Source of the DNA: Akkermansiaceae bacterium UBA3385
GTDB taxonomy: Bacteria; Verrucomicrobiota; Verrucomicrobiia; Verrucomicrobiales; Akkermansiaceae
Length of the DNA: 28,755 nucleotides
NCBI GenBank assembly: GCA_002358905.1
Contig: DEPT01000056.1
Coordinates: 48,338 to 77,092 of the forward strand
Direction: 5' to 3'
Positions 15,979-23,798 of the stretch are shown here, piece after piece. Each line of letters starts with the position of its first letter. The first letter of the stretch is position 1. Both the position numbers and the translations under genes were made by a program. The notes under the pieces are model-generated. The model saw only the letters and a program-made list of their open reading frames with translations. It did no database searches and was not told where the DNA came from.

Positions 15979-18168
15979 TTACTTTTTCCGACTTTTTTGT
16001 TGAGAGATATAAGCAGAGCGAGTACCAGGACCGGGCCAGGAATCTGGTTTCCCATCGATTTTCTCGCCGGTCTTTGAATAGATTGTATACCGAGTACCAT
16101 CCCACTGCACTGCTACAACGGCGGTCGCCCCCTCCGGGATAATGACAGTGGTGGAAGAATTGTCTTTATGCCCGAGGCCTCGTAGACAAATGCGAATAAG
16201 TTTCTTTTTGTTGTATACCTCAAATGCTACGGCATTAGCCCAGCGGTCCGCCGGTATAACAAAGCTTTTACCGTATTCCAGGCTGAACTTCGGAATATAC
16301 CCCGGACTCGGCACGACCGGCATACGGTCACGGTAAATATGCACCGTGTTTGTGGTGATGTAGAACATTGTCTGTGTATCAGGCTTGGGATACTGGCGGG
16401 CATGTTTCAACGCGTTGCGGCACATATCCTCTGTGATGGTCATCCAGCTGGAATAATAATCGTCCACATAACGATTCATCACAGCCAGCATCCCCGTTTC
16501 CAGAAAGTAGTCAGAAAAATCCAGTTTCGCGGCATCGCAGCAACGATCCAGATATTTCATACGCAATTCGCCTGCAGGCATTGAGCGCTCATCCGTATCG
16601 CGCACGCTCTTGAAAACACGCGGGTAGAACAATTCATTACCCCGAGCCAGCGTATTGTACAGATACATCTGCCAGAAAGGGCAAAGCAATACCAGGCTAT
16701 CACCGCATTTTTTACCTAGGGCACGAGCATCGTCATCAGAGCCTCGGTGATACTGCCACAACTCACGATTCACCAATGCGCTGTTGACGAAATTATCAAA
16801 ACACGCGCCACGCATACGATGCCCCTCAAGTGTCGAGCACCACTGATGTTCCATACGAGAGAAACTGGAACTGAAATCCAGGTACATCAACGCCGAGAAT
16901 ATATTGACAGTTGTTTCCGTTGTCCCAGTCCACATCATGCCCGGATGAGTCTGATTTACATGACCGAACTCATGAGCCACCCCCCATCTGTTATCTCCAC
17001 ACGCTCTAACATTCAGGATTTCGGGCAAAACATCCTTCACAAAGGCAGCTCCGAGTCCATCTGCGTGCATATACCCCCCCATCATGGAGCGGCCCATCAC
17101 ATGGTTACCGGGGTGAATACCTTCCCAATCCCACCCCAGTATGCGCTGTTGCAGACAAATCAACCGGTCATGAAGGCGCAGAAACTCAGGCCCCATATCA
17201 GCACAATGCTTCCTCAATGAGTCTGTATACAGTAACCACTGGCAGCGCTCCCCAAGGATATCAAACATCCCGAACTTTGCCTTGCTCAGCAAATGGCGCC
17301 ACACTTCCACAGAATCATGCCGGGTAAACACTCCATTAATCTGCCCACCTTCAATCTTGAGCTGGATGGGCGATGCCTCCGCCGGATAGGAATTCCGGTA
17401 ATCGATATATGCCAGGCCATCATGCTCCGCCACCCACTCATTCTGACCGGGCTTAAGTTCATAACTCTTCTCCTTATGCGAATCTCTGAGGTCTACTATT
17501 TTGAAACGCACAGGACTGTCCGGAATTCCTTCCATCCGGACACGGATTTTCTCACCTTCGGCAAACCAGATGCCGGTGGGATTCTCTAGTGATGAATAGT
17601 TGGAAATCTTAAGCTGTTTATGCAAGTCCGCCAGTGGCTTATACGCACGAAATTCCCTCTGACGGTAGGATGGCTCCAAATCTGCAAGATTGGCATTAAG
17701 TCCGGAAAAGTCTGTATATTGAGGCACAGGATGGCTCGCCAGAACAGAGCCCTCATGGGGATCCGTATTCAACCATTCCATCAACGTGATATGCCCCGCT
17801 TCTACTGCGGCAATATTTTTCGGCCCGGTATATGACTTTGACTTTGCGGGGGAAGATGTCACAGCAGCCGTTTTCCGGGGTGTTTCAGCAGGAGCCGTTT
17901 TCCCGGCTTCAGCTTGAGCAATTATCTGGCTGGCGACTGCAGGACTCTGCTCCCTGGCAGCAGGAACAGCCGCCACCGCGGTAGCTTGCCTGGGAGCTTC
18001 TTCCACAACTGGGGTAGAAACAATATCCTTTTTCCATGAGGATGCCTGTTTTCTGAATTCTACCGTTTTCTGCACTTTGGATGCCTGGCGTGCAGATGTT
18101 GCATTGTAAAGGGTCACAACAGAACTCAATACAATAAATCCCGCAAAAAAGCATACAAAATATTTCAT
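15979..18168 (-). CDS. Exported M60-like (enhancin/mucinase-type) zinc metallopeptidase
   Basis: This protein has 729 residues. It starts with an N-terminal signal peptide or membrane anchor (hydrophobic residues 4-20), followed by a low-complexity Ala/Pro/Glu linker (about 50-112). Residues about 185-285 look like a beta-rich domain. The peptidase core follows at about 290-620, with GWDWEGIHPGNHVMG upstream, the gluzincin site HEFGH at 399-403 (His399, Glu400, His403) and a likely third ligand Glu418 in WTGTTETTVNI. This is the M60-like signature (HEXXH followed by E). Members of the family cleave O-glycosylated mucin-type proteins, so a mucus-degrading role is plausible. The C-terminal 100 residues are beta-rich. 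The ATG overlaps the TGA of the ankyrin gene (ATGA), making this the second gene of a coupled pair. Confidence 0.88.
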   Translation of the reverse strand: MKYFVCFFAGFIVLSSVVTLYNATSARQASKVQKTVEFRKQASSWKKDIVSTPVVEEAPRQATAVAAVPAAREQSPAVASQIIAQAEAGKTAPAETPRKTAAVTSSPAKSKSYTGPKNIAAVEAGHITLMEWLNTDPHEGSVLASHPVPQYTDFSGLNANLADLEPSYRQREFRAYKPLADLHKQLKISNYSSLENPTGIWFAEGEKIRVRMEGIPDSPVRFKIVDLRDSHKEKSYELKPGQNEWVAEHDGLAYIDYRNSYPAEASPIQLKIEGGQINGVFTRHDSVEVWRHLLSKAKFGMFDILGERCQWLLYTDSLRKHCADMGPEFLRLHDRLICLQQRILGWDWEGIHPGNHVMGRSMMGGYMHADGLGAAFVKDVLPEILNVRACGDNRWGVAHEFGHVNQTHPGMMWTGTTETTVNIFSALMYLDFSSSFSRMEHQWCSTLEGHRMRGACFDNFVNSALVNRELWQYHRGSDDDARALGKKCGDSLVLLCPFWQMYLYNTLARGNELFYPRVFKSVRDTDERSMPAGELRMKYLDRCCDAAKLDFSDYFLETGMLAVMNRYVDDYYSSWMTITEDMCRNALKHARQYPKPDTQTMFYITTNTVHIYRDRMPVVPSPGYIPKFSLEYGKSFVIPADRWANAVAFEVYNKKKLIRICLRGLGHKDNSSTTVIIPEGATAVVAVQWDGTRYTIYSKTGEKIDGKPDSWPGPGTRSAYISQQKSRKK

Positions 18169-19208
18169 GACTTCAAAAGGGGTAAGATTTCAGCAGAGGC
18201 ATAGTCCCGGACTGATTTTCCGTGTGCATCCCGAACCGTTTCGTCAGCTCCGGCCTCCAGAAGCATTTTGACAATTTCTACTTTATTCTTTTTGCAAGCG
18301 TTGATAAGCAATGGAAACTTCTTAAAGCGGGAATCGTTCGGATTAAACCCCATCTTCAAAAATTGCTCCACGGCTTTTCGATTATCAAGATCTATTGCCA
18401 GTTGTATGGGATAGCCGTTATGCTCTCCCCATGGGCTGAAGTTAATCTTCTTATACTCAGGCAAAATAATCTTCAAGCTTTCGTGCCAGAACGACCAGAC
18501 CGTATCATGCAGGGGCGTTGCCAAATTATGAGCCTGAGCCATCGGGTTCGCCCCCGCTGCCAGAATCTCCTTGACTACGTCCGCACAATTGGTTGATACC
18601 GCCACATGCAACACGGTATGCCCGGTATTATCAGCATAGTGAACATCTGCTCCAGACTGCAACAGTTTCTTTACAGCCTCCACATTTTTCACCCGGCATG
18701 CCAGCATCAGTAAGGAATTCGTATTATCTTCAGCCAGTATATTAGGATTAAATCCCTTCTGTTTCATCGCCTGCATGAGCATTTCAGAATCTCCTGCGCT
18801 CAACTTGCGACACAATTCAATTTCCTTGATTCGCTTTTTCTCGGCCTTATGTAGTATGTCCTTTACCTGCTTACCCTGGGCCTTAACAGCCGGAATCTGG
18901 CCTGCCGTATTTTTCGCCATGACATCAGCCCCCGATTTCAACAGTAAGCGTACGCAAGCCGCATGCCCACCCCGGCCCGCCAGATGCAGGGGTGTATTAC
19001 CCAGGGCATCACGCTGATTCGGATTTGCCTTTTCTTGCAATCGGGCTTTCAGGATTTCCAGATTTCCGAATTCTGCTGCTTCAAGGACAGAATAGACGCC
19101 ATTACTACGATAGCAGAGATCCGGCAGTAACTCTTCCTCCGCTGCCATTCCTCCTGCTGCACACACACTCATCAGCACCCATGATAGAAAGCAATGCAAA
19201 ATTTTCAT
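18165..19208 (-). CDS. Exported ankyrin-repeat protein, coupled to the M60-like peptidase
   Basis: This protein has 347 residues from the ATG at 19208, chosen because it begins a clear signal peptide (MKILHCFLSWVLMSVCAAGG, cleavage near MAAEEE). The ATGs at 19214 and 19229 are alternatives and would precede the same signal. The rest is ankyrin repeats: VYSVLEAAEFGNLEILKARL, NTPLHLAGRGGHAACVRLLLKSGAD, then a charged helical insert (about 100-140), LLMLACRVKNVEAVKKLLQSGADV, TVLHVAVSTNCADVVKEILAAGANP, TPLHDTVW, and final PLLINACKKNKVEIVKMLLEAGAD. That makes about seven units, some degenerate. Ankyrin repeats bind proteins, so the obvious hypothesis is that this one chaperones, tethers or restrains the peptidase encoded downstream in the same mRNA. 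No clear Shine-Dalgarno is seen. Confidence 0.88.
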   Translation of the reverse strand: MKILHCFLSWVLMSVCAAGGMAAEEELLPDLCYRSNGVYSVLEAAEFGNLEILKARLQEKANPNQRDALGNTPLHLAGRGGHAACVRLLLKSGADVMAKNTAGQIPAVKAQGKQVKDILHKAEKKRIKEIELCRKLSAGDSEMLMQAMKQKGFNPNILAEDNTNSLLMLACRVKNVEAVKKLLQSGADVHYADNTGHTVLHVAVSTNCADVVKEILAAGANPMAQAHNLATPLHDTVWSFWHESLKIILPEYKKINFSPWGEHNGYPIQLAIDLDNRKAVEQFLKMGFNPNDSRFKKFPLLINACKKNKVEIVKMLLEAGADETVRDAHGKSVRDYASAEILPLLKS

Positions 19209-19508
19209 TATCATTCGTACGTTAGCCATTTAGCACAGTAACAGATTCGGCTGAAAAGATAAAGCAAAAAGAACATTAAACACGCAGCCATCAGCGTTAT
19301 CCACCTCCCTGCTCCCGCATGCAGCGCCTGGGTACAATTTCTTCTGGGCATTACCCAGGATTCCTGCCGGAGTCAATTCCTATCCTACCCCAATCCGTTA
19401 CGCGGGGTAGCAGCCCAGGGAAGGCTCAGAGGGATAATGAAGCTTCGCTCAAGAAAAGCCCTGTACTTCTCTCCCCCCAGGCATATTCGCACTGCATGCT
19501 ATTGCCAC
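19209..19508. other. Non-coding region between ankyrin gene and eight-gene operon, with hairpins
   Basis: This 300-base stretch has no convincing gene. It contains CCTGGGTA (19327-19334) paired with TACCCAGG (19352-19359), and CTACCCC (19385-19391) paired with GGGGTAG (19404-19410). These may form a structured 3' end for the eight-gene operon, whose last stop is at 19509. No U-tract follows them. The right-hand part, near the ankyrin start, is AT-rich and probably holds the ankyrin-M60 promoter. Confidence 0.4.
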
Positions 19509-20573
19509 TTAAAGCAAAACGATCGCCGGAAGAGAACTGGGGAGGCCAGTCATACACTCCGGAATCTTGCCGCGTGCTTTCAGACTGATGCTGACCGCGC
19601 CGCCAGAATGGTGTTCTATGGCAATCAATTCACGGGAGAGTGTACGTACCTTCTTTGGATTGATGCAACAAACACGCTTGTTGGTAATGGCGTAGGCTGA
19701 GCGTTCGTATCCAAAAAGCAGCAGCAGAAAACAGGCAGTAATCACCAGATACACAAGGCCAAAGAACAGCCCCGCCCCTACGTTCTCTGCAGAAACAACG
19801 GCACAGGCAACGCCAATCAGGTTGACCAGCGCCCATGCCCCATAGCGACGACGCGTCCGCGACGACTGCATCTGCGGCGATGCCTGGCTGCGCCCCACCC
19901 ACTGCACCTCCTCGCCAGGCTCCAGCGATTCCTGCAAACGGTTGAGACAGGCAGGCTTCAGCGCACCAAAATCCGGGGTTTGCCATTTCATCTCCGGCAT
20001 AGGAGGAACCTGGGCAGCCAGCTCGTTGATGAGGGATTCCACGCGGCGCAGCTCCGGCACAAAGGCAAAAGCTTCAGAGTCCAGCGATTCGAACTCTCCA
20101 TCCTCATGCTTCTCCCCTGTCTCAAAATACAAGATACCCGAACCATCCGCGCGTTCCGTCGACCTTCTGATGATACCCGCCCGCAGCGGATAGGAAAGCA
20201 GCGTATCCCGCGGACGCAGAATCATCACGCGCCGATTGGTCACCAGATACAGCGAACGCCTCAGATGCCGGGCATCACCCATTGCAAAATTCATGATCAT
20301 ATACCCGGCCTGGAAGAAAATCAATACCCCGGCATAAACAGATACCAGCGTTGCTGCTTTCTCCTCGCCCCACAGAACCGACCACACCACGAGGCCGACT
20401 ACCGTCAGCATAATGGAGTTCCATGCAATGGCAAATGCCAGAAGCGCCCACGCACCCCCCGTCATCATGGTCCCTGAGCGGGGACGGGTCACATAGCGCA
20501 CCGCCTCGCCGGGCAGCAGAGCATTTTCCACTTCCTGCCGCACATGAACGGGTAACTCTTCAAAACGCACCAT
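19509..20573 (-). CDS. Two-copy PH-like membrane protein (operon gene 8)
   Basis: This protein has 354 residues from the ATG at 20573, four bases after the stop of gene 7; an ATG at 20612 would overlap gene 7. It contains two copies of the family domain. Copy 1 has LLPGEAV at 19-25, membrane segments at about 41-65 and 76-97, VTNRRVMIL at 111-119, DGSG at 143-146 and FVPELRRVESLI at 171-182. Copy 2 has LEPGEEVQWVG at 217-227, membrane segments at about 246-262 and 268-287, ITNKRVCCI at 296-304 and GGAVSISL at 324-331. It then ends in an unrelated short tail, lacking the C-terminal GF-x-N-I-x-D helix found in all other copies. The second copy thus appears truncated. The TNRR strand and domain order suggest a bacterial PH-like fold; function unknown. 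Confidence 0.82.
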   Translation of the reverse strand: MVRFEELPVHVRQEVENALLPGEAVRYVTRPRSGTMMTGGAWALLAFAIAWNSIMLTVVGLVVWSVLWGEEKAATLVSVYAGVLIFFQAGYMIMNFAMGDARHLRRSLYLVTNRRVMILRPRDTLLSYPLRAGIIRRSTERADGSGILYFETGEKHEDGEFESLDSEAFAFVPELRRVESLINELAAQVPPMPEMKWQTPDFGALKPACLNRLQESLEPGEEVQWVGRSQASPQMQSSRTRRRYGAWALVNLIGVACAVVSAENVGAGLFFGLVYLVITACFLLLLFGYERSAYAITNKRVCCINPKKVRTLSRELIAIEHHSGGAVSISLKARGKIPECMTGLPSSLPAIVLL

Positions 20574-20577
20574 ATCA

Positions 20578-21021
20578 TCAGGGGCAGTTGAGTTTCTTCT
20601 CCGCCTCATCAATCAGCCGGGCCACGCGCAGGGCATCGGGCACGTTGAGAAAACCTTTATCGGGGGAAATGCGGCGGCCGTAGGTATATTCCATAACCAG
20701 GTCCCCCCTGCCCCCGGGACGCTGCACACGGGCGGTGATGATACCCGGCTCCAGCGGCCAGGCGTGGCGCTGCACCCCGCGCCACCAGTTGGCGCGGTAT
20801 ACCAGCAGTCGGCGGTCAGTGAGCACATACAGCGTGCGGCGCAGCCGCCGCTGCTGCATAAGCGGAATCAGCAGAAGCAGCGGGCACAAAACAGCCAGCA
20901 GGAAAAGCGGCAGCGTGGCACTGTTCACCACCGGCAGCTGCGGTCGACCATGCCACAGCAGTGTTTCTCCGGGCAGCAGCTCTGCCTGCAGCCGGGTCTG
21001 TTCATCGGGAGACATCATCAT
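20578..21021 (-). CDS. Small PH-like membrane protein (operon gene 7)
   Basis: At 147 residues it is the shortest member. It has LLPGETLLWHGRP at 15-27 and a single hydrophobic stretch at about 37-55 rather than a clear hairpin. The sequence continues with VLTDRRLLVY at 66-75, AWPLEPGII at 87-95, GDLVMEY at 106-112 and GFLNVPDALRVARLI at 123-137. It begins with three consecutive ATGs (21021, 21018, 21015) inside the end of gene 6, so its translation is probably coupled. The loss of part of the membrane region makes it a natural test of whether both segments are needed. Function unknown. Confidence 0.82.
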   Translation of the reverse strand: MMMSPDEQTRLQAELLPGETLLWHGRPQLPVVNSATLPLFLLAVLCPLLLLIPLMQQRRLRRTLYVLTDRRLLVYRANWWRGVQRHAWPLEPGIITARVQRPGGRGDLVMEYTYGRRISPDKGFLNVPDALRVARLIDEAEKKLNCP

Positions 21022-21550
21022 TTTTACAAAGTTCCTGAATCAACGTGGCCACATGCTCCACCTCCGGTACAGACTGCAGCCCGAAAGGCACAGAGCGTCC
21101 GGTGTGGCGGGTACTTCCCACCTGCATATTGTAGCCGAATATCAAATCACCACTGCCGTCCTCCTGCACCGTATAGCGCTGCAGCAGACCGGGGCACAGC
21201 TTCCAGCCATCCATCTTCACGCGACCAGTCCAACCGGGATACAGCAGCATCACCCGCTCTGTTGTGACCAGCAGCAGGGTACGGCGCAGCCTGCGCCTGT
21301 GCCGCCAGGGAGCCGACAACAACAGATACGTCCCCCACCAGACGGGCAGCGAACACAGGCCTAAGCCCCAACCGACCTCCCATGCCAGCCATACCCAGCC
21401 TGCACAAATAGCCAGAGCCAGCACACCACCCAGCATCGACATGACCGTATCCACGGTGAACAACTCCGGCGCAGGGCGGCCCCGCCAGCGTATTTCCTCG
21501 CTGCTGCGGAGCTCCTGCTGCAGATATTGCTGTTCCGGCAGAGTCATCAT
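21002..21550 (-). CDS. PH-like membrane protein (operon gene 6)
   Basis: This protein has 182 residues. The family motifs are EEIRWRGRPAP at 18-28, a Trp- and Gly-rich membrane hairpin at about 38-80, a basic RHRRRLRR patch at 83-90, VTTERVMLLYPG at 95-106, DGSGDLIFGY at 131-140 and FGLQSVPEVEHVATLI at 156-171. In place of TNRR it has TTER, a variant. The ATG overlaps the TGA of gene 5 (ATGA), and a second ATG directly follows. Like gene 3 it keeps the YPG turn after the TNRR-type strand. Function unknown; location is expected to be the cytoplasmic membrane. Confidence 0.82.
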   Translation of the reverse strand: MMTLPEQQYLQQELRSSEEIRWRGRPAPELFTVDTVMSMLGGVLALAICAGWVWLAWEVGWGLGLCSLPVWWGTYLLLSAPWRHRRRLRRTLLLVTTERVMLLYPGWTGRVKMDGWKLCPGLLQRYTVQEDGSGDLIFGYNMQVGSTRHTGRSVPFGLQSVPEVEHVATLIQELCKNDDVSR

Positions 21551-22110
21551 GAGTTTTCGCGTTCAGCTATGGTCTTTTCCAGAATTTCCTCCACCAACCG
21601 CACATCGCGGATATCCATAAAACCGACACCTTCATCCTCCCTCAGGCCAAAGACCAGGTTTCCGCAGCCGTCCCTTGCCTGGTCATTACTGAACACCATA
21701 TCCGGCTCCAGCGGCCAGGATTTCACCTCCCAGCCGCATACAATCGCCCGACGATTGGTAATCACATAGACCGTACTCCGAAGTCTGGCGGCATGCATCC
21801 GTGGAGCGATGATACACGCAACGATGGGCACCATGAAAAACACAATGGCCATTACCCAGCTGAGAATCTCGCCCATCATTGAGTCCGTGTTCACTCTATC
21901 CTGACAGAGGAAATACAGCATCACCGCGCCGAAAAGTCCGAAAAGCGAGAAAAAAAGCACCCCCACCACGCGGTTCACTCTGTCGGTCTCAAAATGCCTG
22001 ATAACAGGCTGCCCCGCCCAGCGCACCTGTTCACCGGGCTGCAGGGCTTTCTGCACCTTGCCACACATCCTGGGGCTCAGCCCGAAATCTCTGAGGTCGG
22101 GGGATTTCAT
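21547..22110 (-). CDS. PH-like membrane protein (operon gene 5)
   Basis: This protein has 187 residues. It starts with SPDLRDFGLSPR, shared with gene 4, then LQPGEQVRWAGQP at 23-35, membrane segments at about 46-70 and 80-103, VITNRRAIV at 116-124, SWPLEPDMV at 131-139, a DGCGNLVFG segment at 147-155 and GFMDIRDVRLVEE at 163-175. The C-terminal 18 residues after GFMD (IRDVRLVEEILEKTIAER) are identical to those of gene 4, as are 17 bases near the start codon, while the membrane regions differ. This points to a recent duplication or gene conversion. The start overlaps gene 4 by four bases (ATGA). Function unknown. Confidence 0.84.
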   Translation of the reverse strand: MKSPDLRDFGLSPRMCGKVQKALQPGEQVRWAGQPVIRHFETDRVNRVVGVLFFSLFGLFGAVMLYFLCQDRVNTDSMMGEILSWVMAIVFFMVPIVACIIAPRMHAARLRSTVYVITNRRAIVCGWEVKSWPLEPDMVFSNDQARDGCGNLVFGLREDEGVGFMDIRDVRLVEEILEKTIAERENS

Positions 22111-22685
22111 GCTTTCACCCTTTCTGCGATAGTCTTTTCCAGAATTTCCTCTACCAGGCGCACATCGCGGATATTCATGAAGCCGTGCTCAACTGTGCGC
22201 CCCATTCCCTTGGGGCCATCCTCCCAGCGTGTGGCAAAAACGAGATTTCCGCTGCCATCCTTCCGCTGAAAATTACTGGCCACCATCCTGCGGCTCAGAG
22301 GCCACGAATCTGCCCCGGAGCCGACAATCAGGGCACGGCAATTCGTGATAACATAGAAGGTATTATGCAAGAGCCACAAGCGCACAAACGGAGTCAGCAC
22401 GGCTGCCACGGAAAGCAACACGAAGATGAGGGATAAGCCCAGAGCCAACAGAAAGCCGGAACCGCCGATTTCCGTTTCACCGGTCACCAGATGATAAAAA
22501 ACAAACCCGCCCAGACTGCCTAACACTCCCGAGAAAAGCCACGCGCCGATACAATTTCCCCAGTCGATGCTCCGGAAAGCCATGGGCTGCCCCACCCAGC
22601 GAACCTGCTCGCCGGGGCGCAGATTAGCCTGCACCATAGCGCAATGCCTGGGGTTCAGTCCGAAATCTCTGAGGTCAGCCGACAT
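22107..22685 (-). CDS. PH-like membrane protein (operon gene 4)
   Basis: This is the longest single-copy member at 192 residues. It contains LRPGEQVRWVGQP at 22-34, membrane segments at about 46-67 and 78-99, VITNCRALIV at 112-121 (Cys in place of the first Arg), SWPLSRRMV at 127-135, DGSGNLVF at 143-150 and GFMNIRDVRLVEE at 168-180. The ATG overlaps the stop of gene 3 by one base (TAATG). It is the closest relative of gene 5 at both ends. The PGE-x-V-x-W-x-G-x-P plus TNRRA plus GF-x-N-I-x-D pattern is known from single PH-domain membrane proteins in other bacteria, which is the basis for the call. Confidence 0.84.
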   Translation of the reverse strand: MSADLRDFGLNPRHCAMVQANLRPGEQVRWVGQPMAFRSIDWGNCIGAWLFSGVLGSLGGFVFYHLVTGETEIGGSGFLLALGLSLIFVLLSVAAVLTPFVRLWLLHNTFYVITNCRALIVGSGADSWPLSRRMVASNFQRKDGSGNLVFATRWEDGPKGMGRTVEHGFMNIRDVRLVEEILEKTIAERVKA

Positions 22686-23233
22686 TATTGTTCCTCGGTC
22701 AGCTCATAGAGGAACTGCTCTACGCGGCGCGCCTCAGGTACATTCATGAAGCCCTGTGCCACGGTGTGGGTGCCATGCTTGCCATGGCGTTCCTCATAGC
22801 CCAGAATCAGGTCACCGCTGCCATCCTTACGCACAGTGCAGGATTTCACCATACCGGGCTCCAGCGGCCAGACATGCGACTTCATGGAGCCGAAAAATCC
22901 GGGATACAACTCCATAGCGCGGCGATTCGTGATGACCTGTACCGTACGCTTCTGCTTGCGCAGTCCCCACCAGGGAGAGGAGAACAAACCTATGCCGATA
23001 CACCAGAACGGAATGGAAAAGGCTGCAAATATCAGATTGTCCTGTGCCGCCATAAAGGTCCAGAACGAAATAAAGGCCAGCCACGGCAGGGAAAAGATGA
23101 ACGAACCCAGAGAACCTGCGCTGAACAGGCGGGGAATGGGCTTACCCACCCAAAGGACCTCCTCCTTCTGCATCAGGTTGGCTTCCACCATCTGACGCTC
23201 AGCAAAAGTCAAATCAGTATCGGAAAGCTTCAT
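22685..23233 (-). CDS. PH-like membrane protein (operon gene 3)
   Basis: This 182-residue protein is the cleanest example of the family in the window. It contains EEVLWVGKPIPRLF at 24-37, aromatic-rich membrane segments at about 43-62 and 67-86, a SPWWGL-x-x-QKR link, VITNRRAMELYPGFFG at 100-115, VWPLEPGMV at 121-129, DGSGDLILGYEE at 137-148 and GFMNVPEARRVEQFL at 161-175. It starts five bases after the stop of gene 2. The SPW(I/W)GL-x-x-QKR link is shared with gene 2. Basic residues before the TNRR strand put that side in the cytoplasm by the positive-inside rule. Function unknown. Confidence 0.84.
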   Translation of the reverse strand: MKLSDTDLTFAERQMVEANLMQKEEVLWVGKPIPRLFSAGSLGSFIFSLPWLAFISFWTFMAAQDNLIFAAFSIPFWCIGIGLFSSPWWGLRKQKRTVQVITNRRAMELYPGFFGSMKSHVWPLEPGMVKSCTVRKDGSGDLILGYEERHGKHGTHTVAQGFMNVPEARRVEQFLYELTEEQ

Positions 23234-23238
23234 AGCGT

Positions 23239-23793
23239 TTATTTGGTTTGAGATTCTTCCAGCTGCATGATGAGGGATTCCACCACGGCAGCATCCTCGG
23301 CGGAGAGATTGAGGAATCCCTCAGGGTCCGGCACACCGTTGGTGCGAACAACCGAGCTCTTACCCAGCACCAGACTCACCAGCCCCTTGCCGGAAACCTT
23401 GCGCTCAAGCAGCATCACCTTAGTCACCGGGAATGCCATCTGGTAGCTCTTCCAGAACAGGCAGCGGAACACCAGAGCACGGCGGTTCGTGAGGGCATAC
23501 ATATGGCGCTTCTGCCAGCCCAGCCCAATCCAGGGCGAGGCTATCAGCAAAGAACCTACCACGATGAAGGGAATAGCAAAAAGCAACATCTCGATATCAG
23601 CGCCCATCACGAAGAAGAAAATCGTGCAGTCAAAGCTCAGGAAGACGATACCCGTCAGCATCATGATGATGCTCGCGGGGGTCCACAGGCGCGGTACAGG
23701 CTTACCTGTCCACAGCAATTCCTCGCCACGAAGAAGCGAGTTCTCAATCATCTGGCGTTCATCTACAGTCGGCTCAACATATTGGGTATTCAT
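23239..23793 (-). CDS. PH-like membrane protein (operon gene 2)
   Basis: This protein has 184 residues: EELLWTGKPVPRLW at 24-37, membrane segments at about 40-63 and 67-86, SPWIGLGWQKR at 86-96, ALTNRRALVFR at 100-110, a shortened GKGLVSLVLG in place of DGSGDLVLG, and GFLNLSAEDAAVVESLI at 159-175. It ends in LEESQTK, close to the LESSQTP end of gene 1. It starts five bases after the gene 1 stop. The spacing and shared ends suggest genes 1 and 2 arose by tandem duplication. Function unknown. Confidence 0.83.
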   Translation of the reverse strand: MNTQYVEPTVDERQMIENSLLRGEELLWTGKPVPRLWTPASIIMMLTGIVFLSFDCTIFFFVMGADIEMLLFAIPFIVVGSLLIASPWIGLGWQKRHMYALTNRRALVFRCLFWKSYQMAFPVTKVMLLERKVSGKGLVSLVLGKSSVVRTNGVPDPEGFLNLSAEDAAVVESLIMQLEESQTK

Positions 23794-23798
23794 AACGG

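Noticed and set aside
19209..19260. A leaderless promoter for the ankyrin-M60 pair
   Set aside because: Candidate -10 boxes (TAAATG, GATAAT) lack a matching -35 at proper spacing, so no specific promoter is claimed.
19319..19588. An 89-residue plus-strand frame in the gap before the ankyrin gene
   Set aside because: No start signal, no family resemblance, and it overlaps the end of operon gene 8 and the hairpins.
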